From positions 4,549,001 through 4,613,000 of the forward strand of contig NZ_CP146350.1 of NCBI RefSeq assembly GCF_037055355.1: 64,000 bases of DNA, read 5' to 3'. Below the pieces are notes generated by a model that was given only the letters and a program-made list of their open reading frames with translations, did not search any database and was not told the origin of the DNA. Positions within the stretch are counted from its first letter, which is position 1, and each line of letters starts with the position of its first letter. Of this stretch, positions 44,303 through 54,217 are shown in pieces. A program made the translations under genes and the position numbers. This stretch comes from Streptomyces sp. DG1A-41. GTDB taxonomy: Bacteria > Actinomycetota > Actinomycetes > Streptomycetales > Streptomycetaceae.

Positions 44303-45303
44303 CCACCGTCGCCGTCAAGCCGGCCACCATGGCGCAGGCCCTCACGCGGGCGCTGCGCGACGCCATGGCCGCCGACCCCGCCGTGCACGTCATGGGCGAG
44401 GACGTCGGCACCCTCGGCGGCGTCTTCCGCGTCACCGACGGACTCGCCAAGGAGTTCGGCGAGGACCGCTGCACGGACACCCCGCTCGCGGAGGCGGGGA
44501 TCCTGGGCACGGCGGTGGGCATGGCCATGTACGGCCTGCGCCCGGTCGTGGAGATGCAGTTCGACGCCTTCGCCTACCCGGCGTTCGAACAGCTCATCTC
44601 GCACGTGTCCCGCATGCGCAACCGCACCCGCGGCAAGATGCCCCTCCCGATCACCATCCGCGTCCCCTACGGCGGCGGCATCGGCGGCGTCGAGCACCAC
44701 AGCGACTCCTCCGAGGCGTACTACATGGCGACTCCGGGGCTCCATGTCGTCACGCCGGCCACCGTCGCCGACGCCTACGGTCTGCTGCGCGCCGCGATCG
44801 CCTCCGACGACCCGGTCGTCTTCCTGGAGCCGAAGCGGCTGTACTGGTCGAAGGACTCCTGGAACCCGGACGACCCGCGGACCGTTGAACCGATCGGCCG
44901 CGCGGTGGTGCGGCGCTCGGGCCGGAGCGCCACGCTCATCACGTACGGGCCGTCCGTACCCGTCTGCATGGAGGCGGCCGAGGCGGCCCGGGCCGAGGGC
45001 TGGGACCTCGAAGTCGTCGACCTGCGCTCCCTGGTGCCGTTCGACGACGAGACGGTGTGCGCCTCGGTGCGGCGGACGGGACGCGCGGTCGTCGTCCACG
45101 AATCGGGCTCCTTCGGGGGCCCGGGCGGGGAGATCGCGGCCCGGGTCACGGAGCGCTGCTTCCACTATCTGGAGGCGCCGGTGCTGCGTGTGGCCGGGTT
45201 CGACGTCCCGTATCCGCCGCCGATGCTGGAGCGCCACCACCTGCCCGGTGTGGACCGGATCCTGGACGCCGTGGGGCGTCTTCAGTGGGAGGCCGAGAGC
45301 TGA
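44299..45303 (+). CDS. Branched-chain 2-oxoacid dehydrogenase E1 beta subunit (first operon)
   Basis: 334-residue transketolase-type pyrimidine-binding subunit. GEDVGTLGGVFRVTDGLAKE and the TPP glutamate region CTDTPLAEAGILGTAVGMAM are diagnostic, followed by IRVPYGGGIGGVEHHSDSSE. It forms an alpha2beta2 heterotetramer with the upstream protein. It is linked to neighbours by ATGA and TGATG overlaps. Confidence 0.92.
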   Translation: MTTVAVKPATMAQALTRALRDAMAADPAVHVMGEDVGTLGGVFRVTDGLAKEFGEDRCTDTPLAEAGILGTAVGMAMYGLRPVVEMQFDAFAYPAFEQLISHVSRMRNRTRGKMPLPITIRVPYGGGIGGVEHHSDSSEAYYMATPGLHVVTPATVADAYGLLRAAIASDDPVVFLEPKRLYWSKDSWNPDDPRTVEPIGRAVVRRSGRSATLITYGPSVPVCMEAAEAARAEGWDLEVVDLRSLVPFDDETVCASVRRTGRAVVVHESGSFGGPGGEIAARVTERCFHYLEAPVLRVAGFDVPYPPPMLERHHLPGVDRILDAVGRLQWEAES

Positions 45304-46739
45304 TGGCACAGGTGCTCGAGTTCAAGCTGCCCGACCTCGGTGAAGGGCTCACCGAGGCGGAGATCGTGCGCTGGCTGGTCGAGGTCGGCGACGTGGTCGC
45401 CGTCGACCAGCCGGTCGTCGAGGTCGAGACGGCCAAGGCGATGGTCGAGGTGCCCTGCCCCTACGGCGGTGTGGTCACGGCCCGCTTCGGCGAGGAGGGC
45501 ACGGAACTGCCCGTCGGGGCGCCGCTGATCACGGTGGCGGTGGGGGAGCGGCCGGCGGCCTCAGGCGGTTCGGCGGCGTCCGGCGGTTCGGCGACCTCCG
45601 GCGGTTCGGGGGCACCCGGCGGCTCGGTGGAGTCCGCGAGCGAGAAGTCCGCCGGCTCCCGTGCCGAGGGCTCGGGCAACGTCCTGGTCGGATACGGCAC
45701 GTCCGAGGCGCCCGGGCGGCGACGCAGGGTGCGGCCGGGGCGGCCGGTGTCCGGCGCGTCCGCGGCGGGCTCCCGGGAGGTGAACGGGCATGCCGGCGCC
45801 GAGGCGGAGGACGGCCCCGTCCCCGTGATCTCGCCCCTGGTCCGCCGGCTGGCCCGGCAGAACGGCCTCGACCTGCGGGAGCTGACCGGCTCCGGCCCCG
45901 ACGGGCTGATCCTGCGGGCGGACGTGGAGTACGTGCTGCGTGCCGCTGCCCGATCGGGTACGACGGCGCCGACGGCGGAGCCGCACACCCCCGTGCCGCA
46001 GCCGACGAGCACGGCCCCCGCTGCGCAGCCCACCGCGACAGTGGCCTCCGGCGAGATCCGCACCCCGCTCAAGGGCATCCGGGGCGCCGTCGCCGACAAG
46101 CTGGAGCGCAGCCGCCGCGAGATCCCGGACGCGACCTGCTGGGTGGACGCCGACGCCACGGAGCTCATGCGGGCGCGCACGGCCATGAACGCGGCCGGCG
46201 GCCCGAAGATCGCCCTCCTGGCCCTGCTGGCCCGGATCTGCACCGCCGCCCTCGCCCGCTTCCCCGAGCTCAACTCCACCGTGGACGCCGAGGCCAGGGA
46301 GGTCGTCCGGTTCGACCACGTGCACCTGGGCTTCGCCGCGCAGACCGACCGGGGGCTCGTCGTCCCGGTCGTCCGGGACGCGCACGCGCGCGACGCCGAG
46401 TCGCTGACCGCGGAGTTCGCCCGGCTGACCGAGGCGGGCCGGACCGGGACGCTGACGCCCGCGGAACTCACCGGCGGGACCTTCACGTTGAACAACTACG
46501 GAGTTTTCGGAGTCGACGGCTCCACACCGATCATCAACCACCCCGAGGCGGCCATGCTCGGCGTCGGGCGCATCGTCCCCAAGCCCTGGGTGCACGAGGG
46601 CGAGCTGGCGGTGCGGCAGGTCGTCCAGCTCTCGCTCACCTTCGACCACCGGGTGTGCGACGGCGGTACGGCGGGCGGCTTCCTGCGCTACGTGGCGGAC
46701 TGCGTGGAACAGCCGGCGGTGCTGCTGCGGACGCTGTGA
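45303..46739 (+). CDS. Dihydrolipoamide acyltransferase E2 (first bkd operon)
   Basis: 478-residue E2 core. A single lipoyl domain has the lipoyl Lys in VEVETAKAMVEV (Lys about 45). A linker full of SGG/ASG repeats (residues 85-125) follows, then a subunit-binding domain (ISPLVRRLARQNGLDLRELT) and a catalytic domain ending with SLTFDHRVCDGGTAGGFL, the DHxxxDG acyltransfer motif. ATG 45303 overlaps the E1 beta stop by one base. E3 is not encoded nearby. Confidence 0.92.
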   Translation: MAQVLEFKLPDLGEGLTEAEIVRWLVEVGDVVAVDQPVVEVETAKAMVEVPCPYGGVVTARFGEEGTELPVGAPLITVAVGERPAASGGSAASGGSATSGGSGAPGGSVESASEKSAGSRAEGSGNVLVGYGTSEAPGRRRRVRPGRPVSGASAAGSREVNGHAGAEAEDGPVPVISPLVRRLARQNGLDLRELTGSGPDGLILRADVEYVLRAAARSGTTAPTAEPHTPVPQPTSTAPAAQPTATVASGEIRTPLKGIRGAVADKLERSRREIPDATCWVDADATELMRARTAMNAAGGPKIALLALLARICTAALARFPELNSTVDAEAREVVRFDHVHLGFAAQTDRGLVVPVVRDAHARDAESLTAEFARLTEAGRTGTLTPAELTGGTFTLNNYGVFGVDGSTPIINHPEAAMLGVGRIVPKPWVHEGELAVRQVVQLSLTFDHRVCDGGTAGGFLRYVADCVEQPAVLLRTL

Positions 46740-46869
46740 TTCCGGACGCCCGGCCCGTCGGTCCCGGAAGGACGGACGCTGTGATTCCTGTTCGGCCCGC
46801 GAGCCGGCGCCGTGATCGTGTCCGTTCCCCCGCGTTCCTTGTGATCGCGGAGGCACGCATACTCGGGGT

Positions 46870-47844
46870 GTGACCGCGTACGAACTCCCGGATGAACCCG
46901 GTGCCGGTTCCGGCCCCGCGCAGCGGCCGGACCCCGCCGCGTACGACGCCGTCGTGCTCGCGGGGGGCGCCGCCCGCCGCCTCGGCGGCGCCGACAAACC
47001 CGGTGTGCGCGTGGGCGGCCGGGCCCTGCTCGACCGCGTCCTCGCCGCGTGCGCGGGCGCCCGCGGCACCGTCGTCGTCGCCGCGCCCCGGTCGACGGCA
47101 CGGCCCGTGACCTGGGCCCACGAGGACCCGCCCGGCGGCGGCCCCCTCGCCGCGCTGGACGCCGGGCTCCGGCACACCACGGCGGAGCACGTCGTGGTGC
47201 TCTCCGCCGATCTGCCGTTCCTGAAGGAGCGCACCGTCGACCGGCTGCTGAGCACGCTCCGGGCGAGCGCCGCCGACGGCGTGCTGCTGACCGACCCCGA
47301 GGGACATGACCAGCCCCTCGTGGCCGCGTACGACGCGCTTCGGCTGCGCGAGGCGCTCGCGCTCCTGACCGACCGGCACGACGCCCTCGCCGGTCTCCCG
47401 CTGCGGCGCCTCATCGCCGAGCTGAACCTCACCCGCATCTCCGACCCCGTCGCGTCCTTCGACTGCGACACCTGGGACGACATCGCCACCGCCAGGGCAC
47501 GTATCAGGGAGCATGGGCACGTGTTGGATGAATGGATTTCCGCCGTCAAGGACGAACTGGGGGTCGACCTCGACGTCGACACCCGCCTGCTGCTCGACCT
47601 CGCCCGCGACGCCGCCCACGGTGTGGACCGGCCGGCGGCGCCGCTGACCACCTTCCTCGTCGGCTACGCGGCCGCACGGGCGGGCGGCGGCCCGGAGGCG
47701 GTCGCCGAGGCCGCCCGCAGGGCCGCGGCTCTCGCCACCCGCTGGGCGGAGGAAAGTACCGCAGGGGCCCAAACCTCCGGCGCCCCGCCCCAGCCCGACG
47801 TCGCCCCTGACGCCACGCCCGACACCCGCCCGGACGCCGGATGA
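46870..47844 (+). CDS. MobA-like nucleotidyltransferase fused to a small C-terminal helical domain
   Basis: 324 residues. The N-terminal nucleotidyltransferase domain has the phosphate loop VVLAGGAARRLGGADKPGVR and ADLPFL, matching MobA enzymes that attach GMP to molybdopterin. From about residue 218 a second domain (DEWISAVKDELGVDLDVDTR) resembles the DUF6457 module. Its ATGA coupling to moeA supports a molybdenum-cofactor role. GTG 46870 lacks a ribosome site but has CATACT 6 nt before it, suggesting leaderless initiation. Confidence 0.82.
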   Translation: MTAYELPDEPGAGSGPAQRPDPAAYDAVVLAGGAARRLGGADKPGVRVGGRALLDRVLAACAGARGTVVVAAPRSTARPVTWAHEDPPGGGPLAALDAGLRHTTAEHVVVLSADLPFLKERTVDRLLSTLRASAADGVLLTDPEGHDQPLVAAYDALRLREALALLTDRHDALAGLPLRRLIAELNLTRISDPVASFDCDTWDDIATARARIREHGHVLDEWISAVKDELGVDLDVDTRLLLDLARDAAHGVDRPAAPLTTFLVGYAAARAGGGPEAVAEAARRAAALATRWAEESTAGAQTSGAPPQPDVAPDATPDTRPDAG

Positions 47845-49223
47845 CCCCGCACGGCACACGCGCCGGTGAGGACGCCGAGGACCTCGACGTCGAGGAGGTG
47901 CTCGCCCTCGTGAACAACAGCAACGACCTGCCCGGCCCCGCCGAACGGGGTGAGACGGACAGCCGCCGCGCCTCCGGCCGGCCGGACACCTCTCCACGGC
48001 CCGACACCCGCCACCACGCCACCCCCTGGCCGCAGGCCCGGGCCACCGCCGAACGCGCCGCCCGGAGCACCGCCCGGGCCACCCGCCGCCGGCCCGTCTC
48101 GGTGCCTCTCGAAGCTGCCCTCGGCCTCACCCTGGCAGCCCCCCTCGACGCCCTCACCGACCTCCCCTCCTTCGACACCTCCGCGATGGACGGCTGGGCG
48201 GTCGCCGGGCCCGCCCCCTGGGACGTACGGGACGACGGCGTCCTGGCCGGGCACGCCGTGCTCGAGCCCCTGAGCGACGGCGAGGCCGTCCGGATCGCCA
48301 CCGGCGCCCGCATCCCCCCGGACACCACTGCCGTTCTGCGCAGCGAGCACGGCCGCACCGACGACACGGGCCGCCTGTACGCGACCAGGGACGTCGTGCC
48401 CGGCCAGGACATCCGCCCGCGCGGCCAGGAGTGCCGCATCGGCGACCAGTTGCTCCCCGTCGGCACCCTCGTCACCCCGGCCGTACTCGGTCTCGCGGCC
48501 GCCGCCGGATACGACACCGTCACCGCCGTCCCACGCCCTCGTGCCGAAGTCCTGGTCCTGGGCGACGAGTTGCTCACCGAGGGGCGGCCGCACGACGGGC
48601 TGATCCGGGACGCGCTCGGTCCGATGCTGCCGCCCTGGCTGCGGGCGCTCGGCGCCGAGGTCACCGCCGTACGGCGTATCAGCGACGACGCCGACGCCCT
48701 GCACCAGGCGATCACCACGTCCGGCGCCGATCTCGTCGTCACCACCGGCGGCACCGCCGCGGGCCCCGTCGATCACGTCCACCCGACCTTGCGCCGTATC
48801 GGTGCCGAACTCCTCGTGGACGGTGTCAAGGTGCGCCCCGGCCACCCCATGCTGCTGGCGCGCATCTCGGAGAACCAGCACCTCGTCGGCCTGCCGGGCA
48901 ACCCGCTCGCCGCCGTCTCCGGACTGCTGACGCTCGCCGAGCCGTTGCTGCGGACCCTCGCGGCCCGGCCGGCCCCGGAGCCGTACACGCTGCCGCTCAG
49001 GGACGCCGTGCACGGACACCCGTACGACACCCGGCTCGTCCCGGTCGTCCTGCGAGGCGACCAGGCCGTGCCGCTGCACTACAACGGACCGGCCATGCTG
49101 CGCGGCATCGCGGCGGCGGACGCGCTGGCCGTCGTACCCCCAGGCGGTGCGCGTCCGGAGCAGGAGGCGGAACTACTCGACCTGCCCTGGGCGTCCGCAG
49201 GAATCGGGGTGTGTTTCACGTGA
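47841..49223 (+). CDS. moeA: MoeA-type molybdopterin molybdenumtransferase
   Basis: 460 residues. MoeA inserts molybdenum into adenylylated molybdopterin. It has SFDTSAMDGWAVAG, IATGARIPPDTTAV and the MPT-binding VVTTGGTAAGPVDHV. LVGLPGNPLAAVSGLLTL is the C-terminal signature. An unusual acidic/disordered N-terminal extension of about 75 residues precedes the conserved fold. The stop lies inside the parS site that also spans the next gene's start. Confidence 0.9.
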   Translation: MTPHGTRAGEDAEDLDVEEVLALVNNSNDLPGPAERGETDSRRASGRPDTSPRPDTRHHATPWPQARATAERAARSTARATRRRPVSVPLEAALGLTLAAPLDALTDLPSFDTSAMDGWAVAGPAPWDVRDDGVLAGHAVLEPLSDGEAVRIATGARIPPDTTAVLRSEHGRTDDTGRLYATRDVVPGQDIRPRGQECRIGDQLLPVGTLVTPAVLGLAAAAGYDTVTAVPRPRAEVLVLGDELLTEGRPHDGLIRDALGPMLPPWLRALGAEVTAVRRISDDADALHQAITTSGADLVVTTGGTAAGPVDHVHPTLRRIGAELLVDGVKVRPGHPMLLARISENQHLVGLPGNPLAAVSGLLTLAEPLLRTLAARPAPEPYTLPLRDAVHGHPYDTRLVPVVLRGDQAVPLHYNGPAMLRGIAAADALAVVPPGGARPEQEAELLDLPWASAGIGVCFT

Positions 49224-49226
49224 AAC
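49213..49226. promoter_or_regulatory. parS centromere-like ParB-binding site
   Basis: GTTTCACGTGAAAC is a perfect match to the 14-bp Streptomyces parS consensus. It overlaps the moeA stop and the K+-channel GTG. ParB binding here is expected, because origin-proximal parS clusters organise chromosome segregation in this genus. Confidence 0.88.
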
Positions 49227-50326
49227 TTCCGGGCCAGGACGCGATCGCCCGCCAGGCGGACGAGCATCTGGTGACCCATCGGGTGAAACTCCCGAGGAAA
49301 GTGGTGGAGCACCCGGTCCGCCAGGTCACCAAGCGGCTGTCCATCGCACTGGTGGTCCTCGTCGTGACCGCGCTGATCGTCTACGCCGACCGCGACGGCT
49401 ACAACGACAACGCGGGCGGAGGCATCAGCCTCCTCGACGCGTTCTACTACGCGACCGTCACCCTCTCCACCACCGGCTACGGCGACATCACCCCGGCCAG
49501 CGATGCCGCCCGGCTCACGAACATCCTCGTCATCACCCCCCTGCGCGTGCTGTTCCTGATCATCCTGGTCGGCACCACCCTCGAAGCCCTCACCGAACGC
49601 ACCCGTGAGGAGTGGCGACTGAACCGCTGGAGGTCCACGTTGCGCGATCACACCGTCGTCATCGGCTTTGGCACGAAGGGCAGGTCGGCGATCCGGACCG
49701 TCTGCGCGGCGGGTCTGAAGAAGGAACAGGTCGTCGTGGTCGACCCGAGCTCCAAGGCGATCGACGCCGCGACCGCCGAGGGCTACGTCGGCATCGTCGG
49801 GGACGCGACGCGCAGTGAGGTGCTGAACCGGGCCGAGGTGCACAAGGCGCGACAGATCATCATCGCCACGCAGCGCGACGACACGGCGGTCCTGGTGGCG
49901 CTGACGGCCCGGCAGCTCAACCGCGGGGCGAACATCGTGGCCGCGGTGCGGGAGGAGGAGAACGCGCCGCTGCTGAAGCAGTCGGGTGCCGACGCGGTCA
50001 TCACCAGCGCCAGCGCCGCGGGCCGTCTGCTCGGTCTCTCCGTGCTCAGCCCCTCCGCGGGCATGGTGCTGGAGGACCTCATCCAGCAGGGCAGTGGGCT
50101 GGACATCGTCGAGCGGCCGGTGGTCAAGGCCGAGGTGGGCAAGACCACGCGGGAGATCAACGACCTGGTGGTGAGCGTCATACGCGGTCACCGGGTGCTC
50201 GGCTACGACGATTCGGCCGTCGGGACGCTGGAGCTGACCGACCGGCTCATCACGATCGTGCGGGCGACGCCCGGCACACAGGTCGCGCCCGACACCCGGC
50301 CGTTGCCGCGGATGCCCCGCAGTTGA
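49220..50326 (+). CDS. Potassium channel protein with TrkA-N regulatory domain
   Basis: 368-residue two-helix K+ channel. After one helix (LSIALVVLVVTALIVYA), the pore loop reads YYATVTLSTTGYGDITPAS with the TGYGD filter, then the second helix. The cytosolic RCK domain begins HTVVIGFGTKGRSAI (about residue 150). RCK domains gate the pore in response to ligand. GTG 49220 lies in the parS site, immediately after the moeA stop; an in-frame GTG at 49211 is also possible. Confidence 0.9.
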   Translation: MKLPGQDAIARQADEHLVTHRVKLPRKVVEHPVRQVTKRLSIALVVLVVTALIVYADRDGYNDNAGGGISLLDAFYYATVTLSTTGYGDITPASDAARLTNILVITPLRVLFLIILVGTTLEALTERTREEWRLNRWRSTLRDHTVVIGFGTKGRSAIRTVCAAGLKKEQVVVVDPSSKAIDAATAEGYVGIVGDATRSEVLNRAEVHKARQIIIATQRDDTAVLVALTARQLNRGANIVAAVREEENAPLLKQSGADAVITSASAAGRLLGLSVLSPSAGMVLEDLIQQGSGLDIVERPVVKAEVGKTTREINDLVVSVIRGHRVLGYDDSAVGTLELTDRLITIVRATPGTQVAPDTRPLPRMPRS

Positions 50327-50340
50327 CCGGCGAGACGAGA

Positions 50341-50380
50341 GGCCGGCCGCCGCGCACGCCCCCGTGCGCGACGGCCGGCC
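50341..50380. terminator. Bidirectional hairpin terminator
   Basis: An 18-bp stem with one mismatch (GGCCGGCCG... pairing to CGGCCGGCC at its right arm) and a CCCC loop, placed between the convergent K+-channel stop (50326) and ABC permease stop (50393). Confidence 0.7.
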
Positions 50381-50392
50381 AGGACCCGCGGC

Positions 50393-51241
50393 CTACTTCC
50401 GGTTGTACAGCCGCATCGTGATCGGCCCGAAGACCAGCACGAACAGCCCGGCCCAGCCCAGCGACCAGGCGACCTCGGCGGCCGGCCAGTCGCCGCCCAT
50501 CAGGCCGCGCACCGCCGTCGCCAGATGGGTGATGGGGCTGTTGTTGACGAAGGCCTGGAGCCAGCCCGGCATCGTCTTCGGGTCGACGAAGACGTTGGAC
50601 AGGAAGGTGAGCGGGAAGATGACCATCATGCTGACGCCCATCACCGACTTCTCGGTGCGCAGCATCAGCCCGAACATCGTCCAGATCCACGAGAAGGCGA
50701 ACGAGAACAGCACCAGCAGGGCGATCCCGGCGAGCACACCGCCGATGCCGCCGTCCGGCCGGTAGCCGAGGATGATGCCGACGGTGAGCATCACGACGGA
50801 CGCGATCGTGTACCGCAGGGCGTCGCCGAGCAGATAGCCGACCATCGTCGACGGCCGCCAGATCGGCAGGCTGCGGAACCGGTCGAAGACGCCCTTCTCG
50901 ATGTCGGTGTTGACCGAGACGCCCGTGTACATGGTGATCATCACGACCGACATCACGAGGATGCCCGGCAGCAGGAACTGGATGTACTCCCTCGGCGAGC
51001 CGGCCAGCGCCCCGCCGAACAGGTACGTGTACATCAGCACCATCATGATCGGGAACGCCGTGACGTCGAAGAGCTGCTCCGGCACGTGCTTGATCTTGAG
51101 GATCGCCCGCCAGCCGAAGGTCATCGAGGCCGACCAGGCGCTGGGCCGGGGCGGACGCTCCTTGGAGATGAGCAGCGCGGCGAGGGATTCGGTGCTGACC
51201 GGGGCGAGGTCCTTGCTCTCGGTGGTTGTCGCGGTGCTCAT
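50393..51241 (-). CDS. DrrB-type ABC-2 exporter permease
   Basis: 282-residue membrane subunit with six helices. The ABC-2 features are [39 protein letters not shown] and the C-terminal [19 protein letters not shown]. It exports hydrophobic compounds together with the coupled ATPase (ATGA overlap at 51238-51241). The compound is unknown. Confidence 0.9.
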   Translation of the reverse strand: MSTATTTESKDLAPVSTESLAALLISKERPPRPSAWSASMTFGWRAILKIKHVPEQLFDVTAFPIMMVLMYTYLFGGALAGSPREYIQFLLPGILVMSVVMITMYTGVSVNTDIEKGVFDRFRSLPIWRPSTMVGYLLGDALRYTIASVVMLTVGIILGYRPDGGIGGVLAGIALLVLFSFAFSWIWTMFGLMLRTEKSVMGVSMMVIFPLTFLSNVFVDPKTMPGWLQAFVNNSPITHLATAVRGLMGGDWPAAEVAWSLGWAGLFVLVFGPITMRLYNRK

Positions 51242-52272
51242 GCCGCCACCTCGTCCTTCGGGTCGTGGGAGTGGCCGGAGCCGTCGGCGTGGTCGGATTC
51301 GTGCGTGTCGTGGCCGGTGAGGGCGAGGAACACCTCGTCCAGGCTGGGCTGGCCCAGTGAGAAGTTGTCGACGGTGATTCCGGCCTGGGCCAGCTCGCTG
51401 AGCGCGCGGGACGCCTGCTGGGCGGCGCTGTCGTCGCTCGCGGCCGTACCGAGACGGGCGGTCAGGGCCAACGGGTCGTGTTCCAGCTGCACCTGCGCGT
51501 CGAGGGTCCGGCGCAGCAGGTCCGCCGCCAGGGTCCGCTGGTCCGGATCTCGCAACCGTAGATGGACGGATCCGGCGCCGACGGACGACTTCAGCTCGCC
51601 CTTGGTGCCCTCGGCGATCACCCGGCCGCGGTCGATGACGGCGATCCGGGACGCCAGCTGGTCGGCCTCGTCCAGGTACTGCGTGGTCAGCAGCACGGTG
51701 GTGCCCTGGGCGACGACGGCACGCACGATGTCCCAGACCTGGTTGCGGCTGCGCGGGTCGAGGCCTGTCGTCGGCTCGTCGAGGAACAGCAGGTCGGGAG
51801 TGTTGAGGATGGATGCGGCGATGTCGATGCGGCGCCGCATGCCGCCCGAGTAGTGCTTGACCTGCTTCGCGGCCGCCTCCGTGAGCCCGAAGGCCTCCAG
51901 GAGCTGGGCGGCACGGTTCCGGGCGGCCTTCTTGTGGTGGCCGAGCAGCCGGCCCAGAAGGACCAGGTTCTCGAGGCCGGTGAGGTCCTCGTCCACCGAG
52001 GCGTACTGGCCGGTGAGGCTCACCCTGCCGCGCACCTCGTCGGCCTCGCGGACGATGTCGTGGCCGAAGACATGGGCCTCGCCGCCGTCCGGCCGGAGCA
52101 GTGTGGCGAGCATCTTCACGGTGGTGGTCTTGCCGGCGCCGTTCGGGCCGAGGACGCCGTAGACCGTGCCCGCGGGCACGGTCAGGTCCACTCCGTCGAC
52201 CGCTCTCGTCTCGCCGAACGTTTTCACCAGGCCCGCGGTCTCGATCGCCAGGCCGGACGTCTGCGTGCTCAT
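51238..52272 (-). CDS. DrrA-type ABC transporter ATPase
   Basis: 344 residues. Walker A is [13 protein letters not shown], the signature is YSGGMRRR, Walker B is [20 protein letters not shown]. The family's C-terminal extension ends [19 protein letters not shown], typical of DrrA-type drug exporters. A short His/Asp-rich tail ([18 protein letters not shown]) follows, which could bind metal. It is coupled to the downstream permease. Confidence 0.92.
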   Translation of the reverse strand: MSTQTSGLAIETAGLVKTFGETRAVDGVDLTVPAGTVYGVLGPNGAGKTTTVKMLATLLRPDGGEAHVFGHDIVREADEVRGRVSLTGQYASVDEDLTGLENLVLLGRLLGHHKKAARNRAAQLLEAFGLTEAAAKQVKHYSGGMRRRIDIAASILNTPDLLFLDEPTTGLDPRSRNQVWDIVRAVVAQGTTVLLTTQYLDEADQLASRIAVIDRGRVIAEGTKGELKSSVGAGSVHLRLRDPDQRTLAADLLRRTLDAQVQLEHDPLALTARLGTAASDDSAAQQASRALSELAQAGITVDNFSLGQPSLDEVFLALTGHDTHESDHADGSGHSHDPKDEVAA

Positions 52273-52442
52273 GTGTCGGGTCCTTCCGAGTACGTGGGCT
52301 ACGCATGGGGAGACCTTTACCGTCGCGCAAACTCATCGGTCCCGCATATGGATTTTCGCCAGGACCGGACCAACGACGGAGGCGGAGTCGGCCCGGGGGC
52401 GGAGCGGAGTCGGTCCGGCGACCGAGGAGTACCGTCCCTCTC

Positions 52443-53432
52443 ATGCATGCGATCACGATTCCCGAACCTGGTGGGCCCGAGGCGCTGGTCTGGGACGAGG
52501 TCCCGGATCCCGTGCCCGGCGAGGGCGAGGTCCTGGTCGAGGTGACGGCCGGTGCCGTCAACCGGGCCGACATCCTGCAACGGCAGGGCTTCTACGACCC
52601 CCCGCCCGGCGCGTCCCCCTACCCCGGCCTGGAGTGCTCCGGGCGGATCGCCGAGATCGGCCCCGGTGTCTCCGGCTGGAAAAACGGCGACGAGGTGTGC
52701 GCGCTGCTCTCCGGCGGCGGTTACGCCGAGAAGGTGGTCGTCCCGGCCGGACAGCTGCTGCCCGTGCCCGAGGGCGTCGGCCTGAAGCAGGCCGCGGCCC
52801 TGCCCGAGGTGACCTGCACCGTCTGGTCGAACGTCTTCATGATCGCCCACCTGCGCCCGGGCGAGACGCTGCTCGTGCACGGCGGCTCCAGCGGCATCGG
52901 CACGATGGCCATCCAGCTGGCCAAGGCCGTCGGCGCGCGGGTGGCCGTCACGGCCGGCACCAGGGAGAAGCTGGACCGGTGCGCCGAGCTGGGCGCCGAC
53001 ATCCTGGTCAACTATCGCGAGCAGGACTTCGTCGAGGAGGTCAGGAAGGCCACGGACGGCGCCGGTGCCGACGTCATCCTCGACAACATGGGCGCCAAGT
53101 ACCTGGAGCGCAACGTCAGGGCCCTCGCCGTCAACGGCCGGCTCGCGATCATCGGCATGCAGGGCGGCGTCAAGGGCGAGCTGAACATCGGCGCCCTGCT
53201 CGCCAAGCGCGCCGCCATCACAGCGGCGTCCCTGCGCGCCCGGCCGCTGGAGGAGAAGGCGGCCATCGTCGCTGCCGTGCGTGAACACGTCTGGCCCCTG
53301 TTCGCCGGCGGCCGCCTGCGCCCGGTCGTCGACCGCGAGCTCCCGATGCCGGACGCGGCCGCCGCCCACCGGGTCGTGGAGGAGAGCGGCCACATCGGCA
53401 AGGTGCTGCTGGTCACCCCGCAGGGCGCCTGA
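52443..53432 (+). CDS. NAD(P)H quinone oxidoreductase, zinc-free MDR family (QOR/PIG3-like)
   Basis: 329-residue medium-chain reductase. AGAVNRADILQRQGFYDPPP and YPGLECSGRI are PIG3-like. The cofactor loop LLVHGGSSGIGTMAIQLAKA is intact and zinc-site cysteines are absent. It reduces quinones or related enones with NADPH in the cytosol. ATG 52443 sits in ATGCATGC, and only this one is in frame. Confidence 0.9.
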   Translation: MHAITIPEPGGPEALVWDEVPDPVPGEGEVLVEVTAGAVNRADILQRQGFYDPPPGASPYPGLECSGRIAEIGPGVSGWKNGDEVCALLSGGGYAEKVVVPAGQLLPVPEGVGLKQAAALPEVTCTVWSNVFMIAHLRPGETLLVHGGSSGIGTMAIQLAKAVGARVAVTAGTREKLDRCAELGADILVNYREQDFVEEVRKATDGAGADVILDNMGAKYLERNVRALAVNGRLAIIGMQGGVKGELNIGALLAKRAAITAASLRARPLEEKAAIVAAVREHVWPLFAGGRLRPVVDRELPMPDAAAAHRVVEESGHIGKVLLVTPQGA

Positions 53433-53445
53433 GGCCCCTGCGGAC

Positions 53446-53982
53446 CTAGACCCGCCGCAGCCGCAAGGCGAAGAAGGCGAGTCCGAGGCCGAGGCCGATC
53501 AGCACCAGGCCGCTGCCCAGCGGCAGGATGCGCAGGACCGGCCCGACCGGGCGGTCGGCGCGCGCGGCGGCGGCCTCCCGTACGGGCTGCTCCGTCGCCG
53601 GGGAGGGCTCGGGGACGGCTTCCCGGGGTTCCTCGGGTGCGGCGGTGACCTCACCGTCGCCCCGCTCCTCGGCGTCCTCGGGCCGTCCCGGCCGTTCCAG
53701 CCCCTCACCGGCCCGTGTCCCGGCCCGCGAGGGCTTGCCCGGGGCGGAGGGTGCGGAGGGGGCGGCGAGGGCACCGCCCACGGCGTCGTCGTACGCGACG
53801 ACGCCGTGGGCGAGGTCAGAGCCGTACGACTGGACAGAGCTGGAGTACTGGACAGAGCCGTACGACTGGACGGACTGGACAGCTCCGTACGAGACGCCGG
53901 CCCCGTACGGTGAGACGACCGCACCCGCCCCCAGGGCGACCGCCAGTCCCGTCGCCCGCAGTGCGCGTTGCCATGGAGTCAC
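53446..53982 (-). CDS. Repeat-containing secreted or membrane-anchored protein, unknown
   Basis: 178 residues with an N-terminal signal-like helix (RATGLAVALGAGAVV), a Ser/Tyr/Gln repeat zone (YGAVQSVQSYGSVQYSS), a Pro/Glu/Arg-rich spacer and a C-terminal helix (GPVLRILPLGSGLVLIGLGL) ending LRLRRV. This gives a surface stalk anchored by its C-terminus; no sorting motif is seen. GTG 53982 has GAGGGGG about 9 nt upstream. The coding DNA carries a 36-bp repeat and a 13-bp perfect palindrome. It is convergent with the quinone reductase gene. I recognise no family. Confidence 0.6.
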   Translation of the reverse strand: MTPWQRALRATGLAVALGAGAVVSPYGAGVSYGAVQSVQSYGSVQYSSSVQSYGSDLAHGVVAYDDAVGGALAAPSAPSAPGKPSRAGTRAGEGLERPGRPEDAEERGDGEVTAAPEEPREAVPEPSPATEQPVREAAAARADRPVGPVLRILPLGSGLVLIGLGLGLAFFALRLRRV

Positions 53983-54217
53983 GTTGGTGACCCCCTCCCG
54001 CCGTGCCCGGTAGGGCAAGTTCGGCAAGTTCGGTCAGATCGAGGCAATCAGCCTCACACCGCCCCCCTCGTCCGGCACTCCGGGTTCGGCCGACAGGCGG
54101 AATCGCCGCACGAGCCGGATTCACCCTTTGGTGAGCAACCCGAGGCCTGACGCACACGTCTCTCCCAGCACGGTGGATCCGCCTCCTGCGGGGGCACCAC
54201 GGAGGTGAGGTGCAGGC

